64,000 bases of DNA from Stenogyne calaminthoides (GCA_037126765.1 JBBCBC010000012.1:4712001-4776000), one strand, 5' to 3'. Positions 23,725 to 35,181 are shown, counted from the first letter of the stretch. The notes: generated by a model not told the origin, from the letters alone. Numbers and translations are program-made.

Positions 23725-23950
23725 AAAATTTTATTATTTTTATTATTATTTTTATTTCTATTTTTTTGTATAATATTTTGTTATTAATTAGGTATAAATT
23801 GGCCTAGTTTAAAAAATTAAAAAAATATTAGAAAATACTCAAAAAAATTTGTTGCAAATTTTATTTCTATTTTTTGTATATATTTTGTTATTAGTTAGGT
23901 ATAAATTGACCAAGTTTAAAAAAATAGAAAATACTAAAAAATAATTAAAA
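23725..23950. repeat. two-copy tandem repeat of about 110 bp
   Basis: TTTATTTCTATTTTTT..GTTATTA.TTAGGTATAAATTG recurs at about 23,751 and 23,860 with the same downstream A-rich segment. Confidence 0.65.
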
Positions 23951-24046
23951 TATATGTGTTGTTGAAATGGAGAATTGAACCTTGAACCTCTCACATGCAA
24001 AGAAGACAAAACAAATTTAGCTATACCATTTGAGCTATATCCCATT
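23938..24046 (-). ncRNA. tRNA-Ala(UGC)-like sequence, probably a SINE head or tRNA pseudogene
   Basis: On the minus strand GGGATATAGCTCAAATGGTA resembles the acceptor strand and A box of tRNA-Ala. It is followed after an extended spacer by CTTTGCATGTGAGAGG (anticodon arm with TGC) and GGTTCAATTCTCC (B-box-like). The extra bases between D arm and anticodon arm rule out a normal tRNA fold. No SINE body or poly(A/T) tail was identified. Confidence 0.45.
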
Positions 24047-24612
24047 AGATAATATTTTTAAAAATTTTATGAGAAAATTTGTAACAATTGTTTTGACCAA
24101 ATTTTGACCCAACATTTTGTTATTAGATATGTATAGACAATATTATAGATATGGTAAATTATAAAATTGAAATTATTAAGTAGGTTTTAATTGGTTAAAC
24201 AAACACATCCGTGGTGGTAAGAGAATGGCGGCGACCAAAGATGTTAGGCGGCGATGGTGGGAGAACAACGAAGGTTTTTTTTTTTTTTGACATTTTTGTC
24301 TTGAGAGTTTTATGAGAGAATACGTAGAAATCAGTGGTTGTTAGAAGAGATTTTGGAGAGTGAAATCTATTTATATTTTTGGAGGAAAATCAAAGAAAAT
24401 CCATTGAGTTTTAAAATCCATACTTTGTTGAATACCTAATTTTTTTAAGACTTTTAAAAAAATCCGTATTGAATACCTCAAGATTTTTAAAGACTTTTAA
24501 AAATCGGATTGAATACTCTAGACTTTGAAAGTCTAAAAAAATCATCTGAACTCCACAACTAATACACCCTTATAGAATTTTAAATCATAATCTTTACTTT
24601 TTAATTTGAATA

Positions 24613-25275
24613 TATGGGTAGGGGTGAGCAAAATACGGTAAAAATTGAATAACCAAACCGAACCGAAATATTAATTCGGTTCGGTTAATTTGGTTTTCGG
24701 TTCGACTTTGGTTATTGATTTTTAAATTTTTGGTATTCGGTTTTCGGGATTAGGTTTATTTGATTAAATTTACCGTATAACCAAATTTAAGTACCATAAT
24801 TTATACTATAAGCTCGTTTGGTAGGGTGTATGTGATATGACAGAATATCTATGACATTGATTTATTAGACAGTTTTATGTATCTATCTTTTATTTGGTTC
24901 ACATTAATTACTTAAATAATATATTTTATATGTTATTTTGTAGACATTTTAATTTCAGTGACAATTATATATTAGTCATAATTGTCCTCGAGATTTTTAA
25001 AACATTTTACATTTTCACCCTAATTAGCTACCGATAATCTGTCGTCCTTTCCATCCTGTCAAAAAAAGAAAATCATCCTCCATCATTTCATAAAGTAAAA
25101 GGGCACGAAATCATCTCTTTTCCATTCCTATCCAAAAAATCTCTCGCCCTTCTCCTTTAAAATTGTGAAGGGCGGTGAAATCCTTTTCTGCTTCAAGACG
25201 GCGACGAAATTAGTGCTCTCATTTCATCGATACCTCTTGTTAGCCACTAATAACCCCTACCAAACGAGTCCTATA
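24613..25275. mobile_element. hAT-type end (TAGGGGTGAGCA) next to a Tourist-like MITE
   Basis: TAGGGGTGAGCAAAATACGG followed by CGGTT/AACCG inverted words is a common plant hAT MITE start; its right end was not found. It is followed by a second element, about 24,813-25,269, bounded by CTCGTTTGGTAGGG and CCCCTACCAAACGAG, an inverted pair like PIF/Harbinger MITEs. Confidence 0.5.
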
Positions 25276-25511
25276 TATATAAATCTTTAACCCTAACCCT
25301 ACTTATTTACTTTTTTCCTTTTTTCATCCACCGTCTTTCAATTGAATCAATTCAACCCTACACATACACGCTCTTTCTTGCACTTCACGCCCGCAACATT
25401 CACGCCCCAACCACTGGCTTGACATCTGAAGTGACCTTATTACTACTCGCATTGACCACTTTTCAATTAAATCATAATCCTTACTTTTTTTATCCGAATA
25501 TATAATGGCTA

Positions 25512-25726
25512 GTTCTTGTATGCACCGGGTGCACGTGCACTCATAGTGCATTTTAAGCGTGCAACTTGTTATCTTTGAAAAGTGCGACTTATTTACACAA
25601 AAAGTGCAATTTATTAATATGGGAACATAGTTGCACGCATTTGAAATAGTTGCACGACATTTTTTGTATAGTTGCACGCTTCTAAAATGCACTATAAGTG
25701 CTATGATCGCGAGGTGCCCGAAGACC
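25512..25726. mobile_element. foldback MITE, GTGCACTCATAGTGCA family
   Basis: Diverged fourth member of the family found in units A-C. Arms contain GTGCACTCATAGTGCATTTTA and AAAATGCACTATAAGTGC. A long open frame across it on the minus strand is a by-product of the palindrome. Confidence 0.65.
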
Positions 25727-27060
25727 CACCCATATATATATGGGATAGGATTTTAGATCTTTTAAAATTTATATTTTATAATACATTTACTTTAGTTTTT
25801 TTAAATATAATTTTCAATACACTACCAATTATTTATCATATATTTTTTATTATTATTATCTATATAAATAGGGTCGATCCTATAAATTTTAGAGACTGAG
25901 TCGATTTTAAAATTCGACCCCCTTATAATTTTTTTATATGAATTAAAAAATTATACAAATTAACCGTGTTTCACAATTTAAAAGTTAAATAATAATTAAT
26001 AACAATTTAATATGAAATGAAGGATTTGCAAAGATTTTATTATGTGTATGCAATATATTTCCTCATTTCACATTAATTGTTTGACATTTTTTAGGTTTGT
26101 ATAAAAATAAGAAACATAAAATTTTGATATATTTTTCTTCTAATGAAAGTAAAAGAGAGGAGAGAGAGTTTGGGAAGAAAAGTGTATTTTCCATAATAAA
26201 TTAATTTTTAAGGTAAAATTAATAGCTGTGACATTGCAAAAATATAGCAAAAATTGTGGACTTGTGTTGCTTAAATTTTATTTTGGATAAAGCATGAACT
26301 CAAAAATAAATTAAAATATATATAAGTTAGGACTTGAACCCTAGATAACATAGAAAAATACTTGCTCTTTCCACTAAGACATTTCACAATATATCAATAA
26401 TTTTGTAAGTATAAATATATAATATTATATACATATATATGCATATAGAATTATGGACCCCTAAAAAATCGATAATATTTTTAAGACTTTGAGTTGGACG
26501 ACTCATCCAACTCAAAAGAAGCACGGATACAAATAACACAATTCAACATTCTCTCCCCTCCTTTTCTACTTTATATATTATCTCTCATATTTTTAGGGTG
26601 CGAATACCATGCTTGGCAATGAAACGGCCCCGCATTATTAATTATATCCCTTTTAATTAAAAAAAGAACATTTCATTATATCACACTTGGTTTTGCGGCA
26701 GTTTTCGATGTCTTTTAGTTAGTTCTATTATAATTTTTTATTTTATTTAGTTACATTATTTTTTAACAAGTACTTATTTTAAGTTTTATTTGTTTTGCTT
26801 CTGTGTTTTAATTATTCACAAATGTGGGATTTGGTTTTTGGGCAATTTCGCTAATAATAATCTAATATATTCTTCACATTTTACTTTTTATTTTTTCAAA
26901 TAAATTTCATGCAATTCCCCCATTATATATATATATATACATATATATATATAATAAACTTATAATGGAAAATTATAATCATAAAACATAAAATTGGAAT
27001 GGTTAATTAATGAAAAATCAACAATAAGAATTTAATAATATAGACCAATGTTGAAAGAGA
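25727..27060. other. AT-rich stretch without a gene
   Basis: No exon or TE protein is supportable. At about 26,325-26,385 the minus strand has an A-box-like TCTTAGTGGAAAG and B-box-like GGGTTCAAGTCC, a weak tRNA/SINE-like signal. A (TA)n run lies near 26,925-26,955. Confidence 0.5.
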
Positions 27061-27190
27061 CACACTTGCATGAGACGGTCTCACGATGAGACGGAATGCA
27101 TTATAAGTTGGACGTTGACGCTTTAACACTTTTATGAGGGGTGAGTGTGATTTGTATTAAGTTTTACCCGTCTCATATAAGTGTTTGTCA
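27061..27190. mobile_element. short MITE, GAGACGGTCT family
   Basis: CACTTGCATGAGACGGTCTC at the left and GTCTCATATAAGTGTTTGTC at the right form imperfect inverted ends; about 130 bp. Confidence 0.6.
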
Positions 27191-28436
27191 TGTTGAAAAA
27201 TCAAATCAAGCTATTCAATAGTCAATTTGAAATCGCCGATATTGTTTGATTTTTAGTTCAACATGGATACAAAACAAGTTTAAACATATATATATGTTTG
27301 ATACAGTCTAAAGCTAATTTTAAACTTGAGCTCGATAAGTAAAAAAAATAATAATAAGAATGTCAAACTACTTAAGCTCGACTCGTATTCAATTAAAGTT
27401 CAAAATGGATTACGAATTGCGTAGAATTTTAATTTTTTAAAAAAATCAAAATGTGAATATAATATAAAAAGGCAATCTGCTAAATATTAAATCCCATCAC
27501 ACGTAAAAAAAATAAAAATAGAGACGAAATAAATAAATTAAATTAAACTAATAATAAGTATATGTACATAAAAATTTGAAAAACAACTAAAGTAGAAAAC
27601 ATAGACTATATAATAGAGGCTGTAAAATTTAGTGAGATAGAATTTTTTTATAGAGGAATCTCTGCAAAAATTAAAGGAAAAAGAATGTTTTCTCAAGTTT
27701 AAATGAATTAAAACGGTGTCATTTCATTGCCCAGCATGGGGTGCTGTGTTTAATACCCAGTAGGGGATTCACACCCAATATTTTACACATAATTTTCAAA
27801 TTACATTTTAACTAAAAGAAGAGAAAAATTAAATGCTCCACCTATGTCATCTTCAATCCATCACGTGGCAACTGCAAGAGAATCGTAACATAAGCAAATA
27901 TAAACATCCACTAAAGTCTTCTTTGAAGACAATATTTTTAAGAATTAAGTTTGGGAGATTAGACATTATATTCCCAAAGGAACTAGGTAAGAACAGAATC
28001 GTCTTGAAAATTCTTGAGGATATACATGCAGAATTGGGTGAGTGACAAGTAAATTGAAGTGAAATGTGCTAAAATGCAATTACTTTTTATCACTTGTAAG
28101 AGTTATAGGCAGTATGAAAATGCTTTGCTAATAGGACCACTAAAAATTACATTTCTTTGGGCCATTTCTGGTAACTTTTTATAATGAAGTGAAAAACTTG
28201 ATTAACTTTTGTAAACACAAGATCTAAATTAATTTAAACGACTTGTTATGAATGCAACATGAAATTCTTGTATATTTTTTGCAAACTTTTATATGAAATG
28301 TTTCACGGATGTAGGATCTGTGAAATATGACCAGTACGGGTCAGAATGAAAAGAGCATAACGCAAAGCGAAAAATTTACGGATCATGTGCGGTCAAATCG
28401 ATATTTCTTAAAAATTCGGGCAAAAGCAGAACAACA
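27191..28436. other. no gene recognised
   Basis: A 70-codon plus frame at 27,833-28,045 (begins MLHLCHLQ) has no domain I recognise and no splice or promoter context; I do not call it a gene. Confidence 0.45.
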
Positions 28437-28581
28437 AAACTCACTTCGATAATTTTTCTATTTTTCGGCGAAAATGGGACTAAAAATTCGACAATCAAGA
28501 TAGTTAGGGAACCATAATTAGATAATTAAATTTTTTTGGACGAAAAATGGATTACAGGAAAGTTATAAGAACTTTTTTTTT
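28437..28581. mobile_element. right half of a TTTGGTCCCATAACTTTT-type foldback element
   Basis: GCGAAAATGGGACTAAAAATTC through GGAAAGTTATAAGAAC matches the right arms of the elements at 34,395 and 35,805. The left arm is missing. Confidence 0.5.
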
Positions 28582-28760
28582 AGAAAATGCCTCTAAGGTA
28601 CAAAATTTAGAGTCATGTGACTCTAAGATACATAAATTTTAGATAGTAACTCTAAGGTGCAAAATGATACTATTTTACCCTTAGAATCAATTTTTATTAC
28701 TATCTTCTATCCCCACCAGGTCAACACATTTTGAATTCTAATTTGCAAAGCCTGGCTCAC

Positions 28761-29223
28761 TGATGCTAACGAGGGTTTTGGACCCAAGAATACGTGCATA
28801 ATTGTTACTTGCGAAATGATCCCACATTTACCAAAGATATTGTCCCAGATTTAGCAGGATTTGACAAGATCGCAAGATTGTCCCATATTTATCACTTATT
28901 TATCTTTATTTCGTCTTTATCAGCTTTATTGGTATTTATCTAGTTGTTAGGATAGATTTTGTTTTTGATTTGGTTTAGCTAGTATTTAATACCGTGTAAC
29001 TCTTTGTTTTGAGGAATCGATGAATAAAATTAACTTTAATTTCTTTTGGCAACTTTATAAAAATTAATAAAATTACTTTTTTCTTTGACAACTTTATCAA
29101 AAACCAATCGTTCTCTGTTGGTCTTCGCCGGTCCGAGACAGTATGTCGATTTTATATTCGTTCTCCTTTAGCGCTGCGTTAGGGGCGACAAATTTATCTG
29201 TTCCCAAATCTTGGTTCTCATTA
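28761..29223 (+). repeat. 5' LTR of the gypsy element
   Basis: From TGATGC to TTCTCA just before the putative primer-binding region. The first 350 bp match the 3' LTR at 31,163-31,512. Confidence 0.6.
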
Positions 29224-29269
29224 AATTGGTGCTTTCATTGAGAGTATCTGAAAGCGATAAATTGCTACC

Positions 29270-29425
29270 ATGTCAAGAACCGACGAGGAACAAATTGAAT
29301 CGTTGGAGACCAGTGTAGCGGACATCAAGATCAGTATGACCAACATTGACGTGAAGCTTGATGCGGTAATCGCGAGGGTAGAGAAGATGAAGCGCAAACT
29401 GCTTCGCCCGGGGATTTGTTTCTGA
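29270..29425 (+). pseudogene. gypsy gag N-terminal fragment
   Basis: A 51-codon frame opening MSRTDEEQIESLE, with a short coiled-coil-like heptad pattern typical of gypsy gag starts. It stops early; Pro/His-rich coding-like sequence continues in another frame to about 29,700. Confidence 0.5.
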
Positions 29426-29775
29426 TTTTTTCGTCAGAAAAATTCCAGCACCGGTCTTCGTCCTCACCGGAGAAGACAGCCTTACGGACGTCACCGCCGC
29501 CACAAGCCGTACACCTTTGAAATTTCAGAGATTGCGCCGATTTCCCCTGCACAACAACCATCACACATCAACACCCTTCCACCAACACATCGCCACCAGC
29601 CTTCCGCAGCTGAAATCCACCAATCCTCCGCTGTCACCCAGTCAACGCGGCGCCGCTGCTGCAATGTTTTGCGGATGAAGAAGACGTTGGCTGCAATTTT
29701 CTCGCTGATACCTATATCTCTTCTACGTGGGCCTACAGGTGGGCCTTTTTACTTCAGATGGAATGAGAAGATATA

Positions 29776-30053
29776 CTACCTCCGTCCCCCAAACGTGTTT
29801 TTCTGTATTCGTTTTGGGCGTCCCATTCTTGTTTTCCTATTTCCTTAAATGGAAATTTCTACTTTATCACTTTATCACTTTATCATATATAAAATACTAA
29901 TAAATAACTCTTTTAACCCCAACTACCCATCACTTTATCACTTTATCATACAAAAATACTAATAAACAACTCTTTCTACACCAACACTTTATCACTTTTT
30001 TTTCTTAAAACCGAGCACAAAGAAACAGGAAAACAAGAATGGGACGGAGGTAG
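29776..30053. mobile_element. Stowaway-type (Tc1/mariner) MITE
   Basis: Inverted ends CTACCTCCGTCCC / GGGACGGAGGTAG with TA duplicated on both sides, 278 bp. Ends and TA target are diagnostic. It contains repeated CACTTTATCACTTTATCA. Inserted into the gypsy internal region. Confidence 0.88.
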
Positions 30054-30076
30054 TATATGTTTGGGCTCTTTCCTAA

Positions 30077-30426
30077 GGGTATGTTTCATTTAGGATTTAA
30101 TTGTTGGGGAAGTCATGACTTCGAAATCTTATGGATTTGAAAGTCTTGGTGAATAATAAAAAATATGTGTTTGTTTTGAGATTTTAATAGGGTGAGATTT
30201 TACTTTATATCAAATCAATGTTTAATAATGATTGATGTAATATTATTATATTGTGTTGAGAGTGAGAAAAATAGTGATGTGATTATATTGAATTTTGTGA
30301 AAAATAGGGTATAGGTGTACTTTATAGGAGATAATTTTGAAGTCTAATTTTAATTCTCAAACTATAATGAGACGTGGTTTTCAAAGTTCTAAGTCCATCC
30401 GGGTGAGTCCCGAAACAAACATACCC
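30077..30426. mobile_element. Tourist-type (PIF/Harbinger) MITE
   Basis: Ends GGGTATGTTTC / GAAACAAACATACCC flanked by TAA on both sides (30,074-30,076 and 30,427-30,429), 350 bp. End sequence and 3-bp TAA target fit PIF/Harbinger MITEs. It lies 24 bp from the Stowaway element, in the same gypsy remnant. Confidence 0.88.
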
Positions 30427-30475
30427 TAAGGTTTGTCAAGTTGGGCCAATTAATTCCAACAGGGCCTCGACGTCA

Positions 30476-30787
30476 ATTGAGTTTTTTAATGCCAATGAGT
30501 CAACTTATATTCATGGGTATACTAATTGTGTTACTAATTATGATGAGACTTTGCATGCGGATGATATTTTTTTGACACAATTTGGGCCGTTGAAGACGCT
30601 TAATGGAGAAGACCGACTTGGGCCTTTGAATGATCTTGCAGATTATTTTAAAGAGTTTGATTATCAGGGGTCTTTTACTTATGATGGGCTGAATAATTTT
30701 AATAAGTCCTCATTTTACGATGAACCACCTATTTATGATGAGGAGCCGTCCGTAATTGATTTTGTGCCCCCCATTTTCGATAATTGA
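30476..30787 (+). pseudogene. gypsy internal coding remnant
   Basis: Open from about 30,476 to a stop at 30,785-30,787. The product is rich in Asp, Glu and Tyr (DEPPIYDEEPSVIDF). It resembles acidic linker regions of plant gypsy polyproteins, but I cannot assign a domain. Near 31,125-31,180 an acidic segment (DLEGDGNDANE) looks like the end of pol running into the 3' LTR. Confidence 0.35.
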
Positions 30788-31162
30788 ACCTTTCATTTTT
30801 AAGTCGAGCTTGAAGGCCATTTGTCCCAAGTAATTGTTGATATGGGAGTTGATAACCGTGCAAATTTTTTGGGTCTTGATACGACATCCGTCAAGTCCTA
30901 CTTCGATGAAGATAAAGGTTTTGACTCCCATAGAGATTATTATTTTTTTATAATTAATTATAGTTATTACATTGGCGATTTATGAAACATTGATCCTATC
31001 GCCTTAAGGTTTTTGGCCACACCCGAACATCTGATAATTTTGAGCTCAATAATTTAGTGGCAAGCAAACGACGATTAAATGAAGGTGAGCTTTTAGGCTC
31101 GATAAGAGAGCGTTCCCAGAAGTGGTCCTTGAGGACAAGGACGATCTTGAAGGGGATGGGAA

Positions 31163-31512
31163 TGATGCGAACGAGGGTTTTGGGCCCAAGAATCTGGCAT
31201 AAGATTATTCGCGAAATTGTCCCTGAATTTTTGTTACTTAAGAAATGGTCCCATATTTACCAAAGATATTGTCCCAGATTTCGCAGGATTTGGCAATATC
31301 ACAAGATTGTCCCATATTTATCACTTATTTATCTTTATTTCGTCTTTATCAGCTTTATTTGTATTTATCTAGTTGTTAGGATATATTTGGTCTTTGATTT
31401 GGTTTAGCTAGTATCTAATACCGTGTAACTCTTTGTTTTGAGGAATCGATGAATAAAATTAACTTTTTTTGGCAACTTTGTCAAAAATCAATCGCTCTCT
31501 CTATTGGCCTTT
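31163..31512 (+). repeat. 3' LTR of the gypsy element, truncated
   Basis: Starts TGATGCGAACGAGGG and matches the 5' LTR until about TTGGCCTTT; the remaining 110 bp of the 5' LTR have no counterpart. Confidence 0.6.
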
Positions 31513-32034
31513 TGAGCCAAGGCGTCAAAATTTAATTTCTAAAAATTGCATATTTTATAAAAAAAAAATTTACTTCAAAATTGGCGCAGAAATTCAAAAA
31601 ATATGGTGGTGATGTATTTTATAATCTGTATTTATAATTCAATTAATTCAAATTTTGTAATTTTAATATAAATAATTCAAAATCTGGGTGGTGTGGTGCA
31701 TTTTTAATTAATTAATATAAAAGGCACCAATTGGCCGAAAATTCATGGGAAAAGTAGGGAGGTGGTGGGTCAAAAAAATTTGGGTGGAAAATAGGGTACC
31801 ACCGAAATGGCAGATGCCATTTTCTGGAATTTGGCTCAAATAGGAAAGAAATTGGTCAAATAGGGGTAGTTGGGGGGTGACTATAGTCTTTTTAACTATT
31901 TTTTTTTTTTATATCTATGAGTCATAATAAAGTTTTTTTTTTTTTATATCTTAGAGTGCAAGGGGTTTGAGATTGTACCTTAGAGCATTGACCCCTTTTT
32001 TTTTCCTCAGATTCCTTGGAGTGTTATTCATGTA

Positions 32035-32188
32035 AGTGTCACTTGTTTAAAATAAAATGTATTAGTTGATTAGTATTATTGGTTTCACCAATTAGTGTCG
32101 CTTTTGTTCGGAATGAAAGGTATTGATTGATTAGTGTTATCGGTTTCACTAATAAGTGTCATTTGTTTATAATGAATGGTATTAGTTG
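32035..32188. repeat. minisatellite, about 60-bp unit, interrupted twice
   Basis: Units begin AGTGTC and contain TTGATTAGTATTATTGG-like cores at 32,035, 32,094 and 32,155. The third is split by the solo LTR at 32,189 and the LINE at 32,706. It resumes after the LINE poly(A) at 33,364 (GTGTTATTGATTTCACC). Confidence 0.75.
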
Positions 32189-32691
32189 TGATGAGGAGTG
32201 GTTCGTCACCCTCGAAAATGAGGTCCTCAACCCCTATTGGATAAATAGTGATTTATTGGCCCAAGCCCAGATTAAACCGGAAAACAAGCCTTATATATCC
32301 AACTCAGATGAGGCCCATAATGCATACATTACTAAAAGTCCAAGCTAATAAAAATCCCATGACAAGCCCCAATAAACAATATTGTCTTAATTGTATATAA
32401 ATGACAATATATATTACTCTCAGGTATGAAACATGTATATAACTCTTCCCTCACAACTCACAAGGCAAAGAGATGGACTCCTTTACTCATCTTCTCTATC
32501 TTTAAACTAATACTTTTCTTCCTCTAATAATGATACTTTACAATATGAAAATGAGATGGAAGCGGACTTGAGCGTCGGAGCTCCGTCTTTGGGGCCTCCT
32601 CGACTTGGTTTTTGCAGGATAAATGGATGTAGATCAAGCCTGATTCGATGGAGAAGATGAAGACCGAAAAAGCTGAAATTAGTCCGCATCA
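32189..32691 (+). mobile_element. gypsy-type solo LTR with 5-bp target duplication
   Basis: Begins TGATGAGGAGTGG and ends GCATCA, 503 bp. AGTTG flanks both sides (32,184-32,188 and 32,692-32,696). Internal landmarks fit plant gypsy LTRs: a GACTTGAGCGTCGGAG segment and TTTTTGCAGG near the 3' side. No internal region is present, so it arose by LTR-LTR recombination. Confidence 0.8.
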
Positions 32692-32705
32692 AGTTGATTA
32701 GTATT

Positions 32706-33363
32706 CTTGGGCAAAGCGCAAGGAAAACGGATTGGAAAGCAATTTGAAGGCAAGCGGCCCCCGAAAAAATGCAAAATTTTATCTCGGAGAATACTCAATG
32801 ACCGTGTGGCAACCAAAGCAAGCTTGGCGGTAGCGGAATCAACAGGTAACAATTTATGCTCGTTGTGTTTTCGACAAGAAGAAACTACTTCTCACCTATT
32901 CTTGAGTGTAGTTTTAGGTACTCTATGTGGGCCCGGTTTACATAAATGGATTGGCTTTTCCAGTGTCGAAACAACAACGCGAATAAATTTCTTACACCAT
33001 ATTGGATTCAAACCTAGAAAGATAAAAGCAAAATTGTGGTATAATTTATGGTTGAGCATTGTGTGGGGAATTTGGAAGCATAGAAATGATGTTATATTCT
33101 CAAATCGTGAGGAAAATGCGGAAGAATGCTTTGAGCTTTGTTGTGTTAGATCTTGGAAATGGATAAAGGCAAAATTCAAAGGAGGAAACTTATATAGTAT
33201 CAGCAGTGGCATAGCAATACAATTATGTGTCTTGAATAACTTAGAGTGGAGGGCTTCTTGTATTCTTGTCTAGTTTTGTTGCAAACTATTCTTTATTCAT
33301 TGTAAGGGTTGAGTACCCTTGTACTCTCAATAATAAATTTTGGCTTGTTAAAAAAAAAAAAAA
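32706..33363 (+). mobile_element. 5'-truncated LINE with poly(A) tail
   Basis: Carries only the last part of ORF2, a 3' UTR ending in TTGTACTCTCAATAATAAA, and 14 A at 33,350-33,363. The left target reads AGTATT and the right AGTGTT, an imperfect duplication within the minisatellite. 5' truncation is normal for plant L1-type LINEs. Confidence 0.8.
32707..33273 (+). pseudogene. LINE ORF2 C-terminus with zf-RVT-like domain
   Basis: One open frame of 188 codons. It matches the end of plant LINE reverse transcriptases: a Cys/His zf-RVT motif (LCSLCFRQEETTSHLF), a Trp-rich segment (WGIWKHRND) and the end NLEWRASCILV before the stop. The RT and endonuclease domains are absent. The open frame suggests a fairly recent insertion. 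No host function is implied. Confidence 0.8.
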
Positions 33364-33555
33364 GTGTTATTGATTTCACCACTAAATATACCATACAATA
33401 TCTTGTATGTGTAGTTGATTTTTTTTTTTTTCCAAATTATAAACTTGTTAAAACCAAATCTTGTATTGACATAATTTTTTTTAGTTAGTATTTTGTAATT
33501 AATACATTTTATGTGAGACCGTAGATTGTGAGTACGTGGGACGAGTTTAAGAGGG

Positions 33556-33683
33556 ATACTTGCGTGAGACCGTCTCACTATGAGACCGTCTCACTATGAG
33601 ACGGGGGTTGGTCTTGGCGCTTTCACTTTGAGAGGGGTGGGTGTGATTTGTGCTAGGTTACTGGTCTCATATGAGTTTTTGTC
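33556..33683. mobile_element. short MITE, GAGACGGTCT family
   Basis: GACCGTCTCACTATGA is doubled at the left end; the right end is GGTCTCATATGAGTTTTTGTCC. About 128 bp. Confidence 0.6.
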
Positions 33684-33779
33684 CGATTGTTTAATTATAA
33701 GTACATGTTAAAACTTTTTTCTTATGAATTGTAGTGATTGTCACATGTAATTACAGTCTTACTGGATAGTGCAAATTAA

Positions 33780-34020
33780 CTGATTCATTAATTTAGACAA
33801 TATCTTAATTAAATATTATGATTAGATTTAAATCAATTTGTACTTAATTAATTTACCGTTTTAGGACTTGAAAAACCACTCCCTTGCTAGTAATTTTAAT
33901 TTCTATAAATTTACATAAATAATGTTGAACTTAATCAAATATTGTGATTAGATCAATTTGCTTAATCACTTACAGTTTTAGGACTTGATAACCACTCTCT
34001 TGCTTAATACTAGTGAGTGA
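33780..34020. repeat. diverged direct repeat, also present at 36,870-36,965
   Basis: The block with TTAGGACTTGATAACCACTC occurs at about 33,860-33,895 and 33,980-34,010, and again just before the large MULE at 36,940. A/T-rich non-coding sequence. Confidence 0.55.
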
Positions 34021-34394
34021 TAGATACATTAACACCCCCTTAATATGATATTTGGTAGGTCATATACATAAACACATTGGCCCTTTAAAAATTGAATGTG
34101 CAGTAGTTAATTTTTTTTTCTCCAAAATTAACCCTAAGAATATCACACATCTTCATCGTCCGTATCCCCATCTCACAATTCACCAATTCATCAATTATAG
34201 TAAACAAGATAAACCTGTCCACAGTGCATATGAATGCAGTGATCACATGAGAAATAATTCGATTAAACTAATTTTCATAATCATTTACCCATCATCATAG
34301 GAGCGATCAAAACTAAATTAAAAAGCAGGAACCTTATTCTTCCTGAAATTCCACTGCCCGTCATCGCCATCGTTGCTTCCACCGGCGTTCCACG
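34021..34394. other. unassigned sequence, possibly gene-derived
   Basis: 34,330-34,394 and 34,905-35,000, on either side of the foldback element, have higher GC and a coding-like texture on the minus strand. I cannot identify a protein. Confidence 0.3.
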
Positions 34395-34900
34395 AGAAAA
34401 AAAAGTTTTTTGGTCCCATAACTTTTTTGTAATCTATTTTTGTCCCAAAAAATTTAACTATTTAATTTTGGTCCCTAACTATCTCAATTGTTCAATTTTG
34501 GTCCCATTTTTAGGAAAATAGAAAATTTTGACATTTTTGTTATCGCAAGTCATGTATCGATTAAAATTACAGGTTTCGAGCTCGTAGTTGACGCGTCGAC
34601 ATGACTATTAAAAGAAAAAAAATCATTTTTCTAAAAATTAGAAAAATAAGAAAAAATTCTCTTAAATGCGGAAAAAAAAAAAAAAAAATTTTTGGCGTCA
34701 CGTCAACTATGAGCTCGAAACCCCAATTTTAATCGCACGTGACTTGCGGCGTGATAAAAAAAGACAAAATTTTATGTTTTCTGGCGAAAATGGGATTAAA
34801 ATTGAATCATCGAGATAGTTATGGGACCAAAATTGGATAGTTAAATTTTTTAGAACGTAAAACAGATTATAGAAAAGTTATGGGACCAAAATCTTTTCTC
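34395..34900. mobile_element. foldback element, TTTGGTCCCATAACTTTT family
   Basis: Arms AGAAAAAAAAGTTTTTTGG and, inverted, CCAAAATCTTTTCTC; about 150 bp per arm. A central inverted pair carries GAGCTCGTAGTTGACG / ACGTCAACTATGAGCTC. MULE-type MITE by end structure; the target duplication is unclear (GCGTTC at both sides, offset). Confidence 0.6.
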
Positions 34901-35181
34901 GCGTTCATTATGGTCATCATATGAAATCGATTTAATTGCGAGTGGTTGGCGACTTGAAGGAATAAGTTGCTTGAGTAGTTGGCGGAAGGAGAAGATGAAT
35001 AGGTGGGGTGGGTTAGTAATGTGAGGGATCGGGATTCGAGATTCAGGGATACATTTGAGTAGAATTTGAAATGTGGGGATACATTTGAATATATATATTT
35101 TTTAATTATACATAATAAAATATAATTATATTTTTTTAATACAAAGTATAAAGAGGAGTACATTTTATTTGTACCCCCATG
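34901..35181. other. unassigned sequence left of hAT element 2
   Basis: No gene recognised. CCCCCATG at 35,174-35,181 is the left target copy of the following hAT element. Confidence 0.4.

Larger units (their letters stand above)
28761..31512 (+). mobile_element. Ty3/gypsy-type LTR element, internally reduced, carrying two MITEs
   Basis: Two direct repeats starting TGATGC, at 28,761 and 31,163, share about 350 bp (TTGTCCCATATTTATCAC, TGAGGAATCGATGAATAAAA). After the first comes GGTGCTTTCATTGAGAG, a sequence usual at the 5' LTR / primer-site junction of plant gypsy elements. A short gag start follows. Without its two MITEs the internal region is only about 1.3 kb, so it is non-autonomous or deleted. 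The 3' LTR is cut at about 31,512, and no target duplication was found. Confidence 0.7.
28582..31995. mobile_element. probable MULE interrupted by a gypsy remnant
   Basis: Inverted ends: left CCTCTAAGGTACAAAATTT, right (read inward) GGTCAATGCTCTAAGGTAC. Nine T flank both sides (28,573-28,581 and 31,996-32,004), consistent with a 9-bp MULE duplication though low in complexity. MULE sequence is 28,582-28,760 and about 31,513-31,995; the rest is the inserted gypsy element. Confidence 0.45.

Noticed and set aside
25324..25692. 122-codon open frame on the minus strand
   Set aside because: It lies across the palindromic MITE at 25,512-25,726 and has no domain or gene context.
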